Shown one piece after another: positions 43,198-55,349 of a stretch of DNA of 64,000 nucleotides; within the stretch, counting starts at the first letter, position 1; each line of letters opens with the position of its first letter. The translations under genes were made by a program, and so were the position numbers. The DNA lies in assembly GCA_001936135.1 (NCBI GenBank), contig CP012810.1:62001-126000 (forward strand). Reading direction: 5' to 3'. Source of the DNA: Saccharomycopsis fibuligera x Saccharomycopsis cf. fibuligera. Taxonomy: Eukaryota > Ascomycota > Saccharomycetes > Ascoideales > Saccharomycopsidaceae. The notes beneath the pieces are model-generated. The model was not told the DNA's origin. It saw only the letters and a program-made list of their open reading frames with translations, and made no database searches.

Positions 43198-44074
43198 GAG
43201 CTCCCGTTTGCTCGCTATTTGTCTGCACATGTCTGGGGAGCAGCATGGCTGCCACTTTTGCGGATAGAGACCAACATTTTGGATGAAACAATAGCCTTTG
43301 TAAGTAAAAAGGCAGTCGAATGAGAAACAAAATGAAAATTCTATTGAAAACAACAAATATGTCATTTTGCTGAGTGTTAATATCTCATGGGCAATGCACT
43401 ATGGTTCGCAAGCACAGTTACCCTGCCGTAAGTTTCTCCCGTTACAGTAGGCACAACCACAAACTCAGAAGCTCGGCAGCGTTGACATGCATGGCAACTG
43501 TAGAATTCTACAAGATTGCCCTCAGCATAAGTCTATTGAGTCTGGAAACGAAACAGTGTCACTTAGCCCAAACAGATAAAGTCATTTGTGACTATAAGCA
43601 TATTTCCAGGGGCGCGCTACTGACTTAAGCCAGTAGTGGTGCATTAGTTATTGAATGTATGACCAACCATTGAGTGGGGTTTTTCGTATTTTGGAAAACA
43701 GTCTGCTTTTTGTTTCAGTTTTTCTCTTGTGTGACATTATTATCTGATATTGTTACAAACCTCTCTTTTTTGATTCTCACATAGAACTATTGATTTGACT
43801 TGGTCTTCTAGTTTTCTGGTTTGCTAGTTTGTTTTTTGTTTTTACTTTTTTTTTTGTGTATATGTTTTCTTGCTGCTCATACACCTAAGGGTCTAATTTT
43901 CCCTTTTACGTGATTTTTTTTTCTTCTTTTTGCTCAGAATTTTTTAGCAAGTTTCCGTATCTTCATATCTTCATATTTTAGTGTGCTTTCTGGTAAATAC
44001 TGTTTGAAAGCCGAACTTTTGCTCTTTTTTCATATCTAAATAGGCAGGAAAATGCATAGCAAGTCTACATGTGG

Positions 44075-44535
44075 TATGGCTGATTGGTAGATCAGGCGAC
44101 AATATAACTAAGCACGATTGAATAGAAAAACAGTGATTGCTTCTGGTTAAATAATTAATACTTTCCTAAAATGGAAGTTACAATGGTAATCCTTTAAGGG
44201 GATAAAATAATTTTCCAGATTTACTAAAAGGAAAGTCACAAAGTAAAAACAAAAGAGAATTAGTATGCTATTCATAGGCTTATGTTACACTACATTATAT
44301 ATATCTAAATATATAGTAAGGCTAATTGGGAGATCAACCGATAGTGTGCTATTTATTTACAACTAAATAGAAAACTGCGAACACCCCTAATTGAATAGTA
44401 ATCAATATTTCCTAAACGGAAAGTCACTTGCAACCACTAAAAAGTAGGTATCCTAAACAATTTTTCTTAGCCAACAACCCAATGTGATAAAGAAAAGAAA
44501 AGAGGATGGGCTAATTGTAGATTTATATTACAGTT
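44075..44535. repeat. diverged direct repeat, two units of about 240 bp
   Basis: Blocks recur in the same order about 241 bp apart: GGCTRATTGGKAGATCA at 44078 and 44320, AATAGAAAA near 44121 and 44366, TTTCCTAAAAYGGAAGT near 44162 and 44408, and an AGRYTTATRTTACA block at 44277 and 44518. The last block is also found near 51491. No ORF, no terminal repeats. It could be relics of a dispersed element. Confidence 0.45.
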
Positions 44536-44587
44536 TACGTATTGTTTTTCTGTAAATTGTCTATTATAACTATTATGTCTATCATAA

Positions 44588-45814
<1,227 letters not shown>

Positions 45815-47973
45815 TTTGCTGTTGAGTGGTATTTCCCTAGTTTTGTCAAAGGTATCAAAATTACTATATCTTTGTTAGGCAAATTAGTATGTGTATGAGT
45901 CTATGCGTAACCGAGAAAAGGTGAAATTGCTAAAAAAATACAGCTATCGGAAAAAATTATCAAAAGTAAAAGATAACCAAAAACAATAATTTAAAAAACA
46001 CACGCAATAAAAGAAAATAAAATGTTGCATCTCAAATAGCCCGGAATTACAATTCTTTATAAGCATCCTCAGCAAAGAAAGTGACTGGAGTTTTAAGGAA
46101 GGATAGTACGAGTGAAAGGATAAATTACATCATGAAGGAAAAAAAAGCAGCTGTAACTAAACAAAACAAAACCGCATCAGCAGCAGCCCACAGTTTCTAT
46201 ATATAGAAGCATGTCCCCACATAAGCACGCACAAAATGGAAAGCTACAGTATTGCCATGCTACCAAAAATATCTTCCTTGAAGGAGCAAGTTATATAGCG
46301 TCTTTGGCTGTATGACAGCGCTTTCTCCGACATGAAGATTTGAAGCGGTAATTGAAGGAAAACGCAATATGGTGGCTAGCGAGGCTTTACAGCACGCAGA
46401 ATGGCATATTTATGCATGTTGGGAGAGTTTGGGGAAGTTGGCGGAAGATTGTCACAAATTGGCTAGCCTTTACTGTAAGTAGGCAATAAGCAGTAATATA
46501 CTTTTATGAAGCTGCAAATTTCAGTAGATGATATAATTAGCATACACACTGGTACCGGGTTCCTTTGTTTTGATGACATTGCAGTTTGCGCTCTTCAAAT
46601 CATAGCGTACGTTCAAAAAATATCGATCGGATAAATCTTTGGCGCTATACTCTGTCCTTTATGTGTAACTTTCTATTAAGCTTAGAAATAAAAATGTTTG
46701 AGTAAAATTGTAAAGATGCTATAACAGTGAAAACCAAACACCTCAATCAGTAAAAAAAGTTTTAGTCTGCCTGCTTTTCGACTGTGAATATAATATTAGT
46801 TCGTAGTACCTTCATCTTTGATTAGTAACACTTAGTGAAATCACTACATGTGTACAACCCGCTAAATAAAGCTATATATACATATAAAGAAAGTGAAGGC
46901 GATGAAAGCATTTAAATAGTTGCATTTGAATCTCAAAGTAACTCGTTATGTATGGCTGCATCCTTTATAAGTACCATCAGAAAAACGATGCTTAAAGCAA
47001 CTGGACGCTAAAGCAATAATGCATGCCACAAAAGAAGATAATCAGCACAAATAAAGAGCGTTTTTGTAGTAGTGGCCATTTAGTATTGTGGTGCAATAAA
47101 AGGTCAGTGTTCCAATATGCTATCTAAACAGATTCAACAAGCTGTAAAGTACCTTAAAAAAGAGAGGTTTTTTTAGTCTTGTTTGTGGGTACGTTTGCCT
47201 GGAGTATACGGACGCATACAGTATCACAGGAATATGGCGGCAATTGCGAACTTGAACTAATCACTTCAAAGTGATGGAATACTTTAATGGTTGAAACAAG
47301 AGCAACAAGGCACCAAAAGTGATGTTTAACTGGACAAGACAACGCGCATTAGCACAAATTTTTGTAATATTTATTAATGACCGCGTTACAATTCTCGCTG
47401 TAGTCGCAATCACAAAGCTTAGCTTTAAGATTACTTATGTTCAAGTTGATATCTTGAGCACACTTCATAATATTATTCACGAGAAGCTGTTTACATTCTA
47501 TTACGTATGCCCTAGTTCCCTAAAATATTTGTATGGGCGTCTTTTGTTTTTTGTTATTGTTGTCGTTATTGTAGACACACATCATGCAGCGCAGACAAGG
47601 TCTTTAAGTATTATATTATTTTTGCAGAAATAAAAGGTAGTTGCAAACCTCTGTTGGAAGTTTAACTACACACTAACCAACTAATCACTGAAGGCACAAC
47701 ATTTATTGCTTACCAGCAAAACTCGAGCAAACGTTCTTGATTCTTGTGGGTAAAGCGGCACTGTTTGCAGCAGCATTGCTGCACTCGTAGGATGCATTTC
47801 CTCGAAAGTTGGACATCTGGCGCCCCCAGTGCGGTAATATCGTCAAAGCCTTCTGACCCATCGGCTTTCACTGGCCACTAATGCTGATGCTACTTTTTGT
47901 ATCCTAGCTAGCATTGCTGTTGTCGTTACCGTTACCATTACTGCTACTTCTCCGCAGTCAACAATTATGGTCA
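45815..47973. other. 2.2-kb AT-rich intergenic region
   Basis: No supported gene. It lies upstream of the polyQ gene and downstream of the small ORF. Contains a TTCTATATATAGAA palindrome (46195-46208). An ATG frame at 47322-47633 encodes 103 residues without recognisable motif. Confidence 0.5.
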
Positions 47974-48219
47974 CTAGTCGATACCACAGTATTTCTTCAA
48001 TAACCGGTGCTTCACTTCTGCTACTGACGAGGTGCCGTTCATCGTGACGGCCTGCTCTTCCTGCTGCTTGTTGTGCGCGTGACTAAGTGAAGTTGAGGAT
48101 GGAGCCAGCGGCTGCGGCGCTTTTGGAAAGTTCAATGAGCTGATTAGCAAAAAGTCCTGGTTCTCTAACGAGTTTGCAATGACTTGCTGACGTTTTTGTT
48201 TTTCGTAGTTGCTGGGCAT
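47974..48219 (-). CDS. Possible 81-aa small protein
   Basis: ATG at 48219; family not recognised. The sequence is not random-looking: a charged helical start (MPSNYEKQKRQQVIANSLENQ), a hydrophobic FLLISSLNF, a Pro/Ser-rich middle and a helical end VAEVKHRLLKKYCGID. The frame continues upstream to a TTG without another ATG. It is divergent from the DPP3 gene with 450 bp between. Could be a real small gene or chance; supported only by composition and position. Confidence 0.35.
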   Translation of the reverse strand: MPSNYEKQKRQQVIANSLENQDFLLISSLNFPKAPQPLAPSSTSLSHAHNKQQEEQAVTMNGTSSVAEVKHRLLKKYCGID

Positions 48220-48669
48220 TGTTGATTTGTTGTTGGCTACTTGTCTTGTAAGTGGTTTCTCTTCTTTTCTCTTCTCTTGTTCTGCTTTTGATTTTGTCTT
48301 CCGTAGAAAATCCAAGTCGCTTCTGCCGCTGACTGCGCCTAGAAGCGCTAGTGTGTGGCATCATGCACGCATAACACGTGCCCTGATCCGGCAATGTGGC
48401 GCCGCTATCACCACATTTAAGGGGTTTCACCACCCCCTTATTGGCGCCCATGGCGGCAGTCTCGATCGCGAAACTCTGTCGCTGAGCGTCTTTTTCTCTT
48501 CTCCGCGCTTAGTGGCCCGATTAATGCTTGTATAATAGAACAATCAACCAATTTAGCTTCATCATCGCCATCATCATATATAGCCAAACACTAATCCCTT
48601 CTTTCTTGTTTTTTGTTTTTCACACCCGCTCTCTTCTCTTTTACTTCTCCTTTTTTTTCCCTCTCTCTC

Positions 48670-50808
48670 ATGAGAAGATTCCTCAACCAACCAACTAGAG
48701 TATTCAAAAGAATGTCTTCCCAGTTTTTCGCCGACCAGAAACCTCCAATCTGCTCTTTCAACGCTAAACACCATTTTGACAACTTGAGCGCTAATGAGCA
48801 AAAATATGCTTACCACTTGCACAAGGCCAGTCATTGGGGCTCTAGAGCAGTGCTCAGATCTGTGAGCAATGAGTCTGATACTATTTTTGACTTGATCTTG
48901 AAACTTCATAAAGCAATCAATGGCAATTATGCTGACTTGAAGAGTAAAGTTGGTGGTGATGCAGCTGACCAAGTTGTTACTGGCTACTTGGAATACGCAT
49001 CTCAGTTCTTGTCCAATTTGGGTAACTTCAAATCTTTCGGTGATGTCAAATTTATTCCAAGAATCGACCAAGCTCAATTCAAGCAGGTAGTTGATGCTGC
49101 CAACGACAAGCAAGTCTCTGAGCTTTTCAATGAAGTTAGCGCTAAGATCTACTCCATTAATGAAAACGATATTCTCTTGGGCTTGAACAAGGACAAATCT
49201 CACATTAACTCTTCCTACTATGTGGGGGACGTGCCATTTACTGACAATGAAATCAAGACTATCAATAGAGTATTGACCGCACACAAGATCTTCCCAGAAA
49301 ATACAAGAGTTGAAAAAAAATCCTCTTCTGAATTCAACCTTCTTGTGGCTTCAGCATTGACGGAAAACACCATTCCAGAAGAATACCCAGCCGAGCCTAT
49401 TGCTTTCCAGATTGATGGCAAAGATGCTAAATTGCACATCAAGTTTGGTGACCATGCTCCACAATTTGCTCAGATTGCTGACCATTTTGAAAAAGCTAAG
49501 CAATATGCTGCCAATGAAACTCAAAAAGAAATGTTGGACGCTTATGCTAAATCTTTCAAGACTGGTTCATTGGAACAGCACAAAGAATCTCAAAGAAAAT
49601 GGGTCAAGGATATTGGACCTGCCGTGGAATCCAACATTGGGTTTATTGAGACTTACAGAGACCCTTACGGTATTCGTGGTGAATGGGAAGGTCTTGTCAG
49701 TACCGTTAACAAGGAACGTACCGAAAAATTCGGGAATTTAGTCAACAATGCTGAGAAATTTATCAAAACTTTACCATGGGATAAAGCTTATGAAAAAGAT
49801 ACTTTCACTCCACCAGATTTCACCTCATTGGAAGTCATTACTTTTGCTGGTAGCGGTATTCCTGCAGGTATCAATATTCCAAACTATGATGATATTAGAA
49901 TCAATATTGGTTTCAAAAATGTCAGTTTGGGTAACATTTTGAATGCTAAAGATTCTTCTGATAAGCCAGTGACTTTTATTGATGAGAAACTTAATGAATT
50001 ATTCAAAGCTACTCAAGGTGAAGCATTCGAAGTGCAAGTTGGTATTCACGAATTGCTTGGTCATGGTTCAGGTAAATTACTTATTCAGGAAGATGACGAC
50101 AAATTCAACTTTGACAAAGCTAACCCACCATTGGGGCTCGATGGTAAGCCAGTGGAAACTTATTACAAGAAAAACACCACATGGGGTTCTGTCTTTGGTC
50201 AATTAGCTGGTCCATATGAAGAATGTCGTGCAGAAAGTGTGGCAATGTATTTGATTACTAACCGTGAACTTTTGAACATTTTTGGCATCACTGACAAGCA
50301 AAAGCAAGATGAAATTATTCATATTGGTTATTTACTTATGGCCAGAGCTGGTCTTGTTGGTTTAGAATTTTGGGATCCACAATCCAAGAAATGGGGTCAG
50401 CCACATATGCAAGCCCGTTTTTCAATTTTGAAAACTTTCTTGGAAGCCGGTGAAGATTTTGTCAAGTTTGAATATACCGATAAGGAAAATTTCAGTGATT
50501 TGAAGATTGTTTTGGATGAATCCAAGATTGAAAGTGTCGGTCAGCCAGCAATTGGTGAATACTTGAAACAGTTGCATGTTTATAAATGCAGCGGTGACTA
50601 TGAAGGTGGTGCAAGTTTGTTTAACGACCGTAGCAGTGTCCCAGAAGATATTGCCAAGTTTAGAAACGCAGTTTTATCCAAAAAATTGCCAAGAAAACAA
50701 TTTGTGCAACCAAATTTAGTGTTGAAAGAAGATGGCGAAGTCGAATATAAAGATTATCCATTGACGGCAGAAGGAGTTATTCAAAGTTTTGCTGAAAGAG
50801 AGGTGTAA
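48670..50808 (+). CDS. DPP3: Dipeptidyl peptidase III
   Basis: 712 aa from the ATG at 48670. Zinc metallopeptidase (M49) that removes dipeptides from peptide N-termini in the cytosol. The signature HELLGH is at residues 460-465 and EECRAES at 517-523, giving the three zinc ligands and catalytic Glu. The S. cerevisiae protein begins MSHFFADH, which aligns with a second ATG at 48712 (MSSQFFADQKPP). The extra 14 residues MRRFLNQPTRVFKR are basic and lack acidic residues, so two translation starts could give mitochondrial and cytosolic forms. Codon bias indicates good expression. Confidence 0.95.
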   Translation: MRRFLNQPTRVFKRMSSQFFADQKPPICSFNAKHHFDNLSANEQKYAYHLHKASHWGSRAVLRSVSNESDTIFDLILKLHKAINGNYADLKSKVGGDAADQVVTGYLEYASQFLSNLGNFKSFGDVKFIPRIDQAQFKQVVDAANDKQVSELFNEVSAKIYSINENDILLGLNKDKSHINSSYYVGDVPFTDNEIKTINRVLTAHKIFPENTRVEKKSSSEFNLLVASALTENTIPEEYPAEPIAFQIDGKDAKLHIKFGDHAPQFAQIADHFEKAKQYAANETQKEMLDAYAKSFKTGSLEQHKESQRKWVKDIGPAVESNIGFIETYRDPYGIRGEWEGLVSTVNKERTEKFGNLVNNAEKFIKTLPWDKAYEKDTFTPPDFTSLEVITFAGSGIPAGINIPNYDDIRINIGFKNVSLGNILNAKDSSDKPVTFIDEKLNELFKATQGEAFEVQVGIHELLGHGSGKLLIQEDDDKFNFDKANPPLGLDGKPVETYYKKNTTWGSVFGQLAGPYEECRAESVAMYLITNRELLNIFGITDKQKQDEIIHIGYLLMARAGLVGLEFWDPQSKKWGQPHMQARFSILKTFLEAGEDFVKFEYTDKENFSDLKIVLDESKIESVGQPAIGEYLKQLHVYKCSGDYEGGASLFNDRSSVPEDIAKFRNAVLSKKLPRKQFVQPNLVLKEDGEVEYKDYPLTAEGVIQSFAEREV

Positions 50809-51976
50809 GGTACTTGGATAGCAAATAGTGTAATTTTTCAGATGAACTTAAATAAATAATTATTTTTCAGTGATTTACTTGAAGCTTTCAAAAACGCTGT
50901 ATCAATTATTGTTTGTACTTTATCAGCTCATTGACTTAGTTTCCTTGCTACTTAGGATAAAAAACTTTAGTGTGTGTGTGATAGTTTTTGAGATTTTAAG
51001 ACATCTAATTTAGCTTATTTTGTACACTAGATTAACCATCCCCATTCCCGTATAAATATGTATATACATATATATATACTTGCCTGTCAAAAACTTTAAC
51101 CAACATCAACTTTAAAAATTTCCGAGCTTTTCAAATGTTTGGGCTTGTTGTTTGTTTCTTTTTTGGTGGGGGTGGCTATTATACTTAAAAGGTGGCTGGA
51201 GTAGCAGTATCCGAAGTGGCAGTGCCTGAAGTGACAGTGTGTGGCTGGAGTGGCAGTGGCTGAAATGAAAGTAGCATAAAATTGATCTTGTCTGCGTATA
51301 ACGGCTGTTATATACTGTTAAAGTAGTAATACTGATGTTGTTGTTGAGGAAAAGTGTAAATGGATGGGCTCAGTGCAGTGGTAATAAAATCACTGGCAAA
51401 TGCTAAAATAAAAGATAATGCCAAAAACGTAGAATAGGATAGACCAAAGAGTAAAAAGAATAGAGGTCACTAGACCTAAAAAATGAAATAATTGTAGACT
51501 TATGTTACATAGTTTGTTTGTTTTTTGGTTTTTTTCTAAGCTCTAGAAAACGAGGAACTGGTTTAGTGGATACGGATAATGACAGGTATTGTTATTACTG
51601 CTAGCGCTACAAGTAGTGCAGTTTTATGGGCATTAGTGCCGTTGATGCTGTGCCATTTTTATCATTTACTGCATCGAGGGCCTTCAGCATCCATGAAATA
51701 CGGTGTTTCTATGTAGCAATGAATTGCGACTACGTGATTGAGAGGAGCAGGCTTTAGAAGTAAAAGTTGCATAGGTTGATACATAATAATTGAAAATGTG
51801 TTAAAAAGAGAAAACTATATATGTGAGATTCTGTAAAAGAAAAGCTGGAAAAAAAAAAAAAAAAAAAAAAAAGAAAAAAAAAGTATTCAGCAAAAAGAAA
51901 TGAAGCAAAAGGTAAAGTAATGGATCAACCATCACATTCCAGTATACATAAAAGCAAAGCAAAATATTCTTTGTGA
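50809..51976. other. intergenic, convergent 3' flanks with repeats
   Basis: 1.17 kb without a gene. Holds a degenerate GTGGCAGTG minisatellite (51197-51280), a copy of the motif AGACTTATGTTACA shared with 44277, and an A24 tract (51849-51872). Confidence 0.55.
51197..51280. repeat. degenerate 15-bp minisatellite
   Basis: About five imperfect units of the type (C/T)C(C/T)GAAGTGGCAGTG, partly with an extra TGGCTGG. Non-coding. Confidence 0.65.
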
Positions 51977-52372
51977 TCAGATATGCATGCCACTCAATTT
52001 GTCTGCCAAGTTGTTACCTTTTTCGAGCATTTTATTTTTAGCAGCGGCTGCTTGTTCAGCAATTGCTGGGTGGTGTGCCTTTGAAGGCAAATGCTGCTTT
52101 GGAACAGAAAGACGATTCGATCCACTGCTAGACCCAGAAACCGTTTGGTGTGCTTTTGCAGGCAAGTGCTCTTTAGGAACAGAAAGAAGGTTTGAGTTAG
52201 GCAAGCCTCTGGCTTCAAGTGGCTCCTCTTGTTTTATAGCGGCAGAGTCAGCAGCAGCAGAGTCAGCAGCAGTAGCAGCAGCAGTGGATTGTGTTTCAAG
52301 CACAGGAGCAGCAAAGACACCAGAGCAGACAAAGAAAGAGAGAGCGATAGCGGCAGTAGCAGAGAACTTCAT
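51977..52372 (-). CDS. Small secreted protein with two 25-aa repeats
   Basis: 131 aa, ATG at 52372. Residues 1-21 are a signal peptide (KFSATAAIALSFFVCSGVFA). An Ala/Ser/Asp-rich stretch follows (residues 25-50). Then come two copies of a motif, LSVPKEHLPAKAH and LSVPKQHLPSKAH, 25 residues apart. A helical Ala/Lys-rich tail ends the protein. No GPI signal and no KR/RR processing sites were found next to the repeats. Family not recognised. A strong TATA box 163 nt upstream suggests regulated or high transcription. Possibly a cell-surface or secreted factor. Confidence 0.75.
   Translation of the reverse strand: MKFSATAAIALSFFVCSGVFAAPVLETQSTAAATAADSAAADSAAIKQEEPLEARGLPNSNLLSVPKEHLPAKAHQTVSGSSSGSNRLSVPKQHLPSKAHHPAIAEQAAAAKNKMLEKGNNLADKLSGMHI
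52071..52199. repeat. 75-bp period direct repeat inside the secreted-protein gene
   Basis: About 53 bp (52071-52123 and 52146-52198) recur with a 75-bp period. The blocks TGGTGTGC, AGGCAA and GGAACAGAAAG are identical. Encodes the LSVPK(E/Q)HLP repeats. Confidence 0.8.
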
Positions 52373-52534
52373 TATGTGAGCAAGTAGTTTTTTGAATTTT
52401 GGATTTTGGATTTTGGAGGATGTGGTCAAAGTAGAAGAATAGGAGGCTTAAGTGGTTAAGGACTGATTGTTGATAACTTAATAAGAATAAGATGAAACTA
52501 TCCAGAGTACCCAAGCCAAGAGGATGGCATGGGG

Positions 52535-52543
52535 CTTTATATA
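52535..52543 (-). promoter_or_regulatory. TATA box of the secreted repeat protein
   Basis: TATATAAAG on the minus strand, 163 nt upstream of the ATG at 52372; a near-perfect TATA consensus. Confidence 0.65.
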
Positions 52544-53090
52544 GGCTTAGGGTATCCTCAAAAGACTAAAAGAGCCCACACTGCTTACATTGCGACCCAA
52601 ATGTTTTGTACCGTGGGTGTTTTCGAGCAGACGGAGATGTTGACATCCGTATAGGCGCGAGTGGCACGGCATGGTTTCAATATTATGCTTATGAAAGATA
52701 ATATTCGCGGTGTATATGGGATACGCACACGTATTGAAAGTATAAGTTGTTGAGCGAGAGTGGGAGCGACAGTGTGTTGGAGGCAACAGCACCTTTGCCT
52801 GTGGTAACGGCCAACTACAAATAATATCTTGTAGTATCCTGCGGACTGCATTATGGTTCTGATATTATTTTTAAGTTTCAGCACCAGATCGACATGCAGC
52901 TGTCGGTTGCCTGCTGTCAGTCAGTGAATTTGTCCATTTTTGGCATCATTCCCATTCTTCTGTCACAAAATACTATAACAACGGGGCTAGTTTTTTTTTT
53001 TAATCTCACATGATATAGGAGTGACTATCACGATATTAATAAGTTTAGCCCTGCATGTGGCGAACCCCGGTCACGGTTCTCATATATATA

Positions 53091-53098
53091 CACGTGAT
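53091..53098. promoter_or_regulatory. CACGTGAT E-box (Cbf1-type) before RPL12
   Basis: Reverse complement is ATCACGTG, the RTCACGTG Cbf1 consensus. Located 312 nt upstream of RPL12, immediately after a TATATATA stretch. Cbf1 is a known regulator of ribosomal protein genes in Candida; use here is inferred. Confidence 0.55.
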
Positions 53099-53409
53099 CC
53101 GCAGTGGAAAGACGAAAAAAAAGAAAAAGTGCGGAAATCCGTCGAAAAAGAAAAAAAAAACTGCTCCAAGACAGCTGAATCGCGGGACGGGCAACCCCCT
53201 TGTGATTCCTTCCCGCCCTCTGTTAGCTACTGTCCTCACTACTCTCACTCTCTGCTCTCTCGCACACACTCTCTCTCTGCGGGTCTGCCATACCCGTTCC
53301 CAGAAAAAAAAAACCTTTCAAAAGTTTTTCTTTCACCACATTAAATATTTCATTCCCTTTGGTTATTCAGCAGCATTAAGCAACAAACCTATACAATAAC
53401 AACAGCAAA

Positions 53410-53907
53410 ATGCCTCCAAAGTTCGACCCAAATGAAGTTAAATACCTCTACTTGAGAGCCGTTGGTGGTGAAGTTGGTGCTTCTTCCGCTTTGGCCCCAA
53501 AGATTGGTCCTTTAGGTTTGTCCCCAAAGAAGGTTGGTGAAGATATTGCCAAAGCTACCAAGGACTTCAAAGGTATCAAGGTTACTGTGCAATTGAAAAT
53601 TCAAAACCGTCAAGCTCAAGCTTCTGTTGTTCCAGCTGCTTCTTCTCTTGTCATCACTGCTTTGAAAGAAGCTCCAAGAGACAGAAAGAAGGTCAAGAAC
53701 GTTAAGCACACCGGTAACATTCCATTCACTGAAATTATTGAAATTGCCAAGAAGATGCAACACAAATCTTTCGGTAAATCTTTGGCCTCTGTGACTAAAG
53801 AAATCTTGGGTACTGCTCAATCCGTTGGTGCTCGTGTTGACGGTAAGCCAGCTCACGACATCATTGATGCTATTAACGAAGGGGAATTAGAAGTCCCAGA
53901 AAACTAA
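53410..53907 (+). CDS. RPL12: 60S ribosomal protein L12 (uL11)
   Basis: 165 aa, the family's exact length. Binds 25S rRNA at the GTPase-associated centre with the P stalk. The start [20 protein letters not shown], the segment [20 protein letters not shown], and the C-terminal rRNA-binding part [20 protein letters not shown] are diagnostic. Strict codon bias with no in-frame CTG. No intron. Confidence 0.98.
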   Translation: MPPKFDPNEVKYLYLRAVGGEVGASSALAPKIGPLGLSPKKVGEDIAKATKDFKGIKVTVQLKIQNRQAQASVVPAASSLVITALKEAPRDRKKVKNVKHTGNIPFTEIIEIAKKMQHKSFGKSLASVTKEILGTAQSVGARVDGKPAHDIIDAINEGELEVPEN

Positions 53908-55349
53908 GTTTCCTTTTTTTAATGTGTGTTTTTTTTCTCTAAATGTATTTTCAATACAGGTTTAATTGATCAAAATACGGGTTTTTTATTATGTGGGCAA
54001 GTTATAGAAAGAAAAATGAGAAAATAACTAGGAGAGAAGTTTGGGAAAAAGATTTAAAGAGAGAATATCAAGATCTCAAGATCAACATTCAAAAAAAGAC
54101 AACGTAGATGGACATTCGACACTTAAGACATTTTCCTTATTTTTTTACTATTTTCACTTTCACTTTTTTGATTTTTTTTTTGCTTTTTTTGCTTTTTTTA
54201 AAAAATTTTCATTTATCGTCAGTTTGCCGACACTCTGGTGCTGTTCTTTTCTACTGTGAACAGTTCCTATTTTGGTTGCAAACAAGATCAACTCACTCAT
54301 TACTCATCACAATAGCCGAACTAAATGGCTATAGTGATCCATTTCAAGTGTGAACATTTGTTTATTTTTTTCAGGAAAGCTTTTTTGTCACTGTTTTCCC
54401 GTTCAATTCATTTTTTTTCTCATACAAATTTTTTACTATTTTTTTCTTGTCTATTGTCTTGTGTTTTGTGGAGATCTGGAAATCAAAATGCATTGAAATC
54501 AACAATCAATGCAAAATTCTCTGTCAGAAATTCATATCTAGTTGTTGATATTAGAAATCAACTTAGAGTGACAGAAGCGTCCTGTGTTATCTCTTCCCAT
54601 CTCATCTCTTGTGATCTCAGTTTTCTTTCTTACTGGCCTGCAGTCATTTGTAGACTGTTTTTTTTTCTTTTCTTATTGTAGTCTATATATGGACAGCTAT
54701 CATCAGCAATTAATGAGCACCGCTTGCTGTTGCTGTTTGCTGGAAGTTACGGCAGTTCTCTCGATTTGCGATGCAGCTTTCACAAAAACTTCACGTATAA
54801 CTGTTCTATACTTATACAACTTCAATAAACAAACAACTTTTTTAAACAAACAATTGGCTTGAAACAAACTCCAGTTTTCCTTTCTTGTAATTACTGTTCC
54901 CAAAACTGCTGAAAACAGTGTGTAAAGTGGTATAAAGTGCACTGTTTTCAAGTGTTCCGTAGAATCAGCTACTGCAGTACCACGCACCTTGATGCGGGCC
55001 GCGCTCTTCCAAAATTCACCACGCTTCCACCAATTCTAACACAGTAGCAGCAGCAACAGCAAAACTGCCATCGCAATTTTTTTTTTTTTTCTTCTTGCCA
55101 TCTTTCAAATTGCCTTGTTTCCCTCCACTAAAATTTGCGTCCCTGTCCCCCTTCTTTTACAATTGCATGTCCTTTAGGTTTCTGGTTGTCTATATATATC
55201 CCGCTTTAGCCGTCCTTCTTGCCTTTTTTTGTCCAATTCTTCTCCACAGCCAATTGCCAATTGTAGATCTATCATTAATTGATATCAGATCTTCTCATCT
55301 CACTACCACTACCATTGATACTACTGATAATAATAATAACAACACCAAC
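53908..55349. other. RPL12 3' flank and PGM promoter
   Basis: 1.44 kb, T-rich (several T8-T12 runs). The many short frames are low-complexity. No gene is seen. The segment 55095-55349 is open in the PGM frame but begins at TTG and is best read as leader. Confidence 0.55.

Larger units (their letters stand above)
42942..44587. other. HSP110 promoter and polyQ-gene 3' flank
   Basis: 1.65 kb. Besides the heat-shock element it holds an A20 tract (43114-43133) and two diverged direct repeats (about 44075-44300 and 44316-44535). A 75-codon ATG frame at 43401-43628 has no recognisable features and is not called. Confidence 0.55.
52373..53409. other. divergent promoter region, secreted protein / RPL12
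   Basis: 1.04 kb. Holds the TATA box at 52535, an E-box at 53091 and pyrimidine-rich RPL12 leader. No gene is seen. Confidence 0.55.

Noticed and set aside
43141-43323. 60-codon ATG frame in the HSP110 promoter
   Set aside because: It overlaps the heat-shock element and has no features; better explained as promoter.
47322-47633. 103-codon ATG frame
   Set aside because: No recognisable motif, mixed hydrophobic composition typical of AT-rich random frames; not enough support.
51977-52372. Mating alpha-factor precursor
   Set aside because: The two repeats are about pheromone size, but there are no KR/RR Kex2 sites or spacer dipeptides and no similarity to known pheromone cores.
55095-55349. 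N-terminal extension of phosphoglucomutase
   Set aside because: Begins at TTG and is not similar to any mutase; the ATG at 55350 gives the family length.
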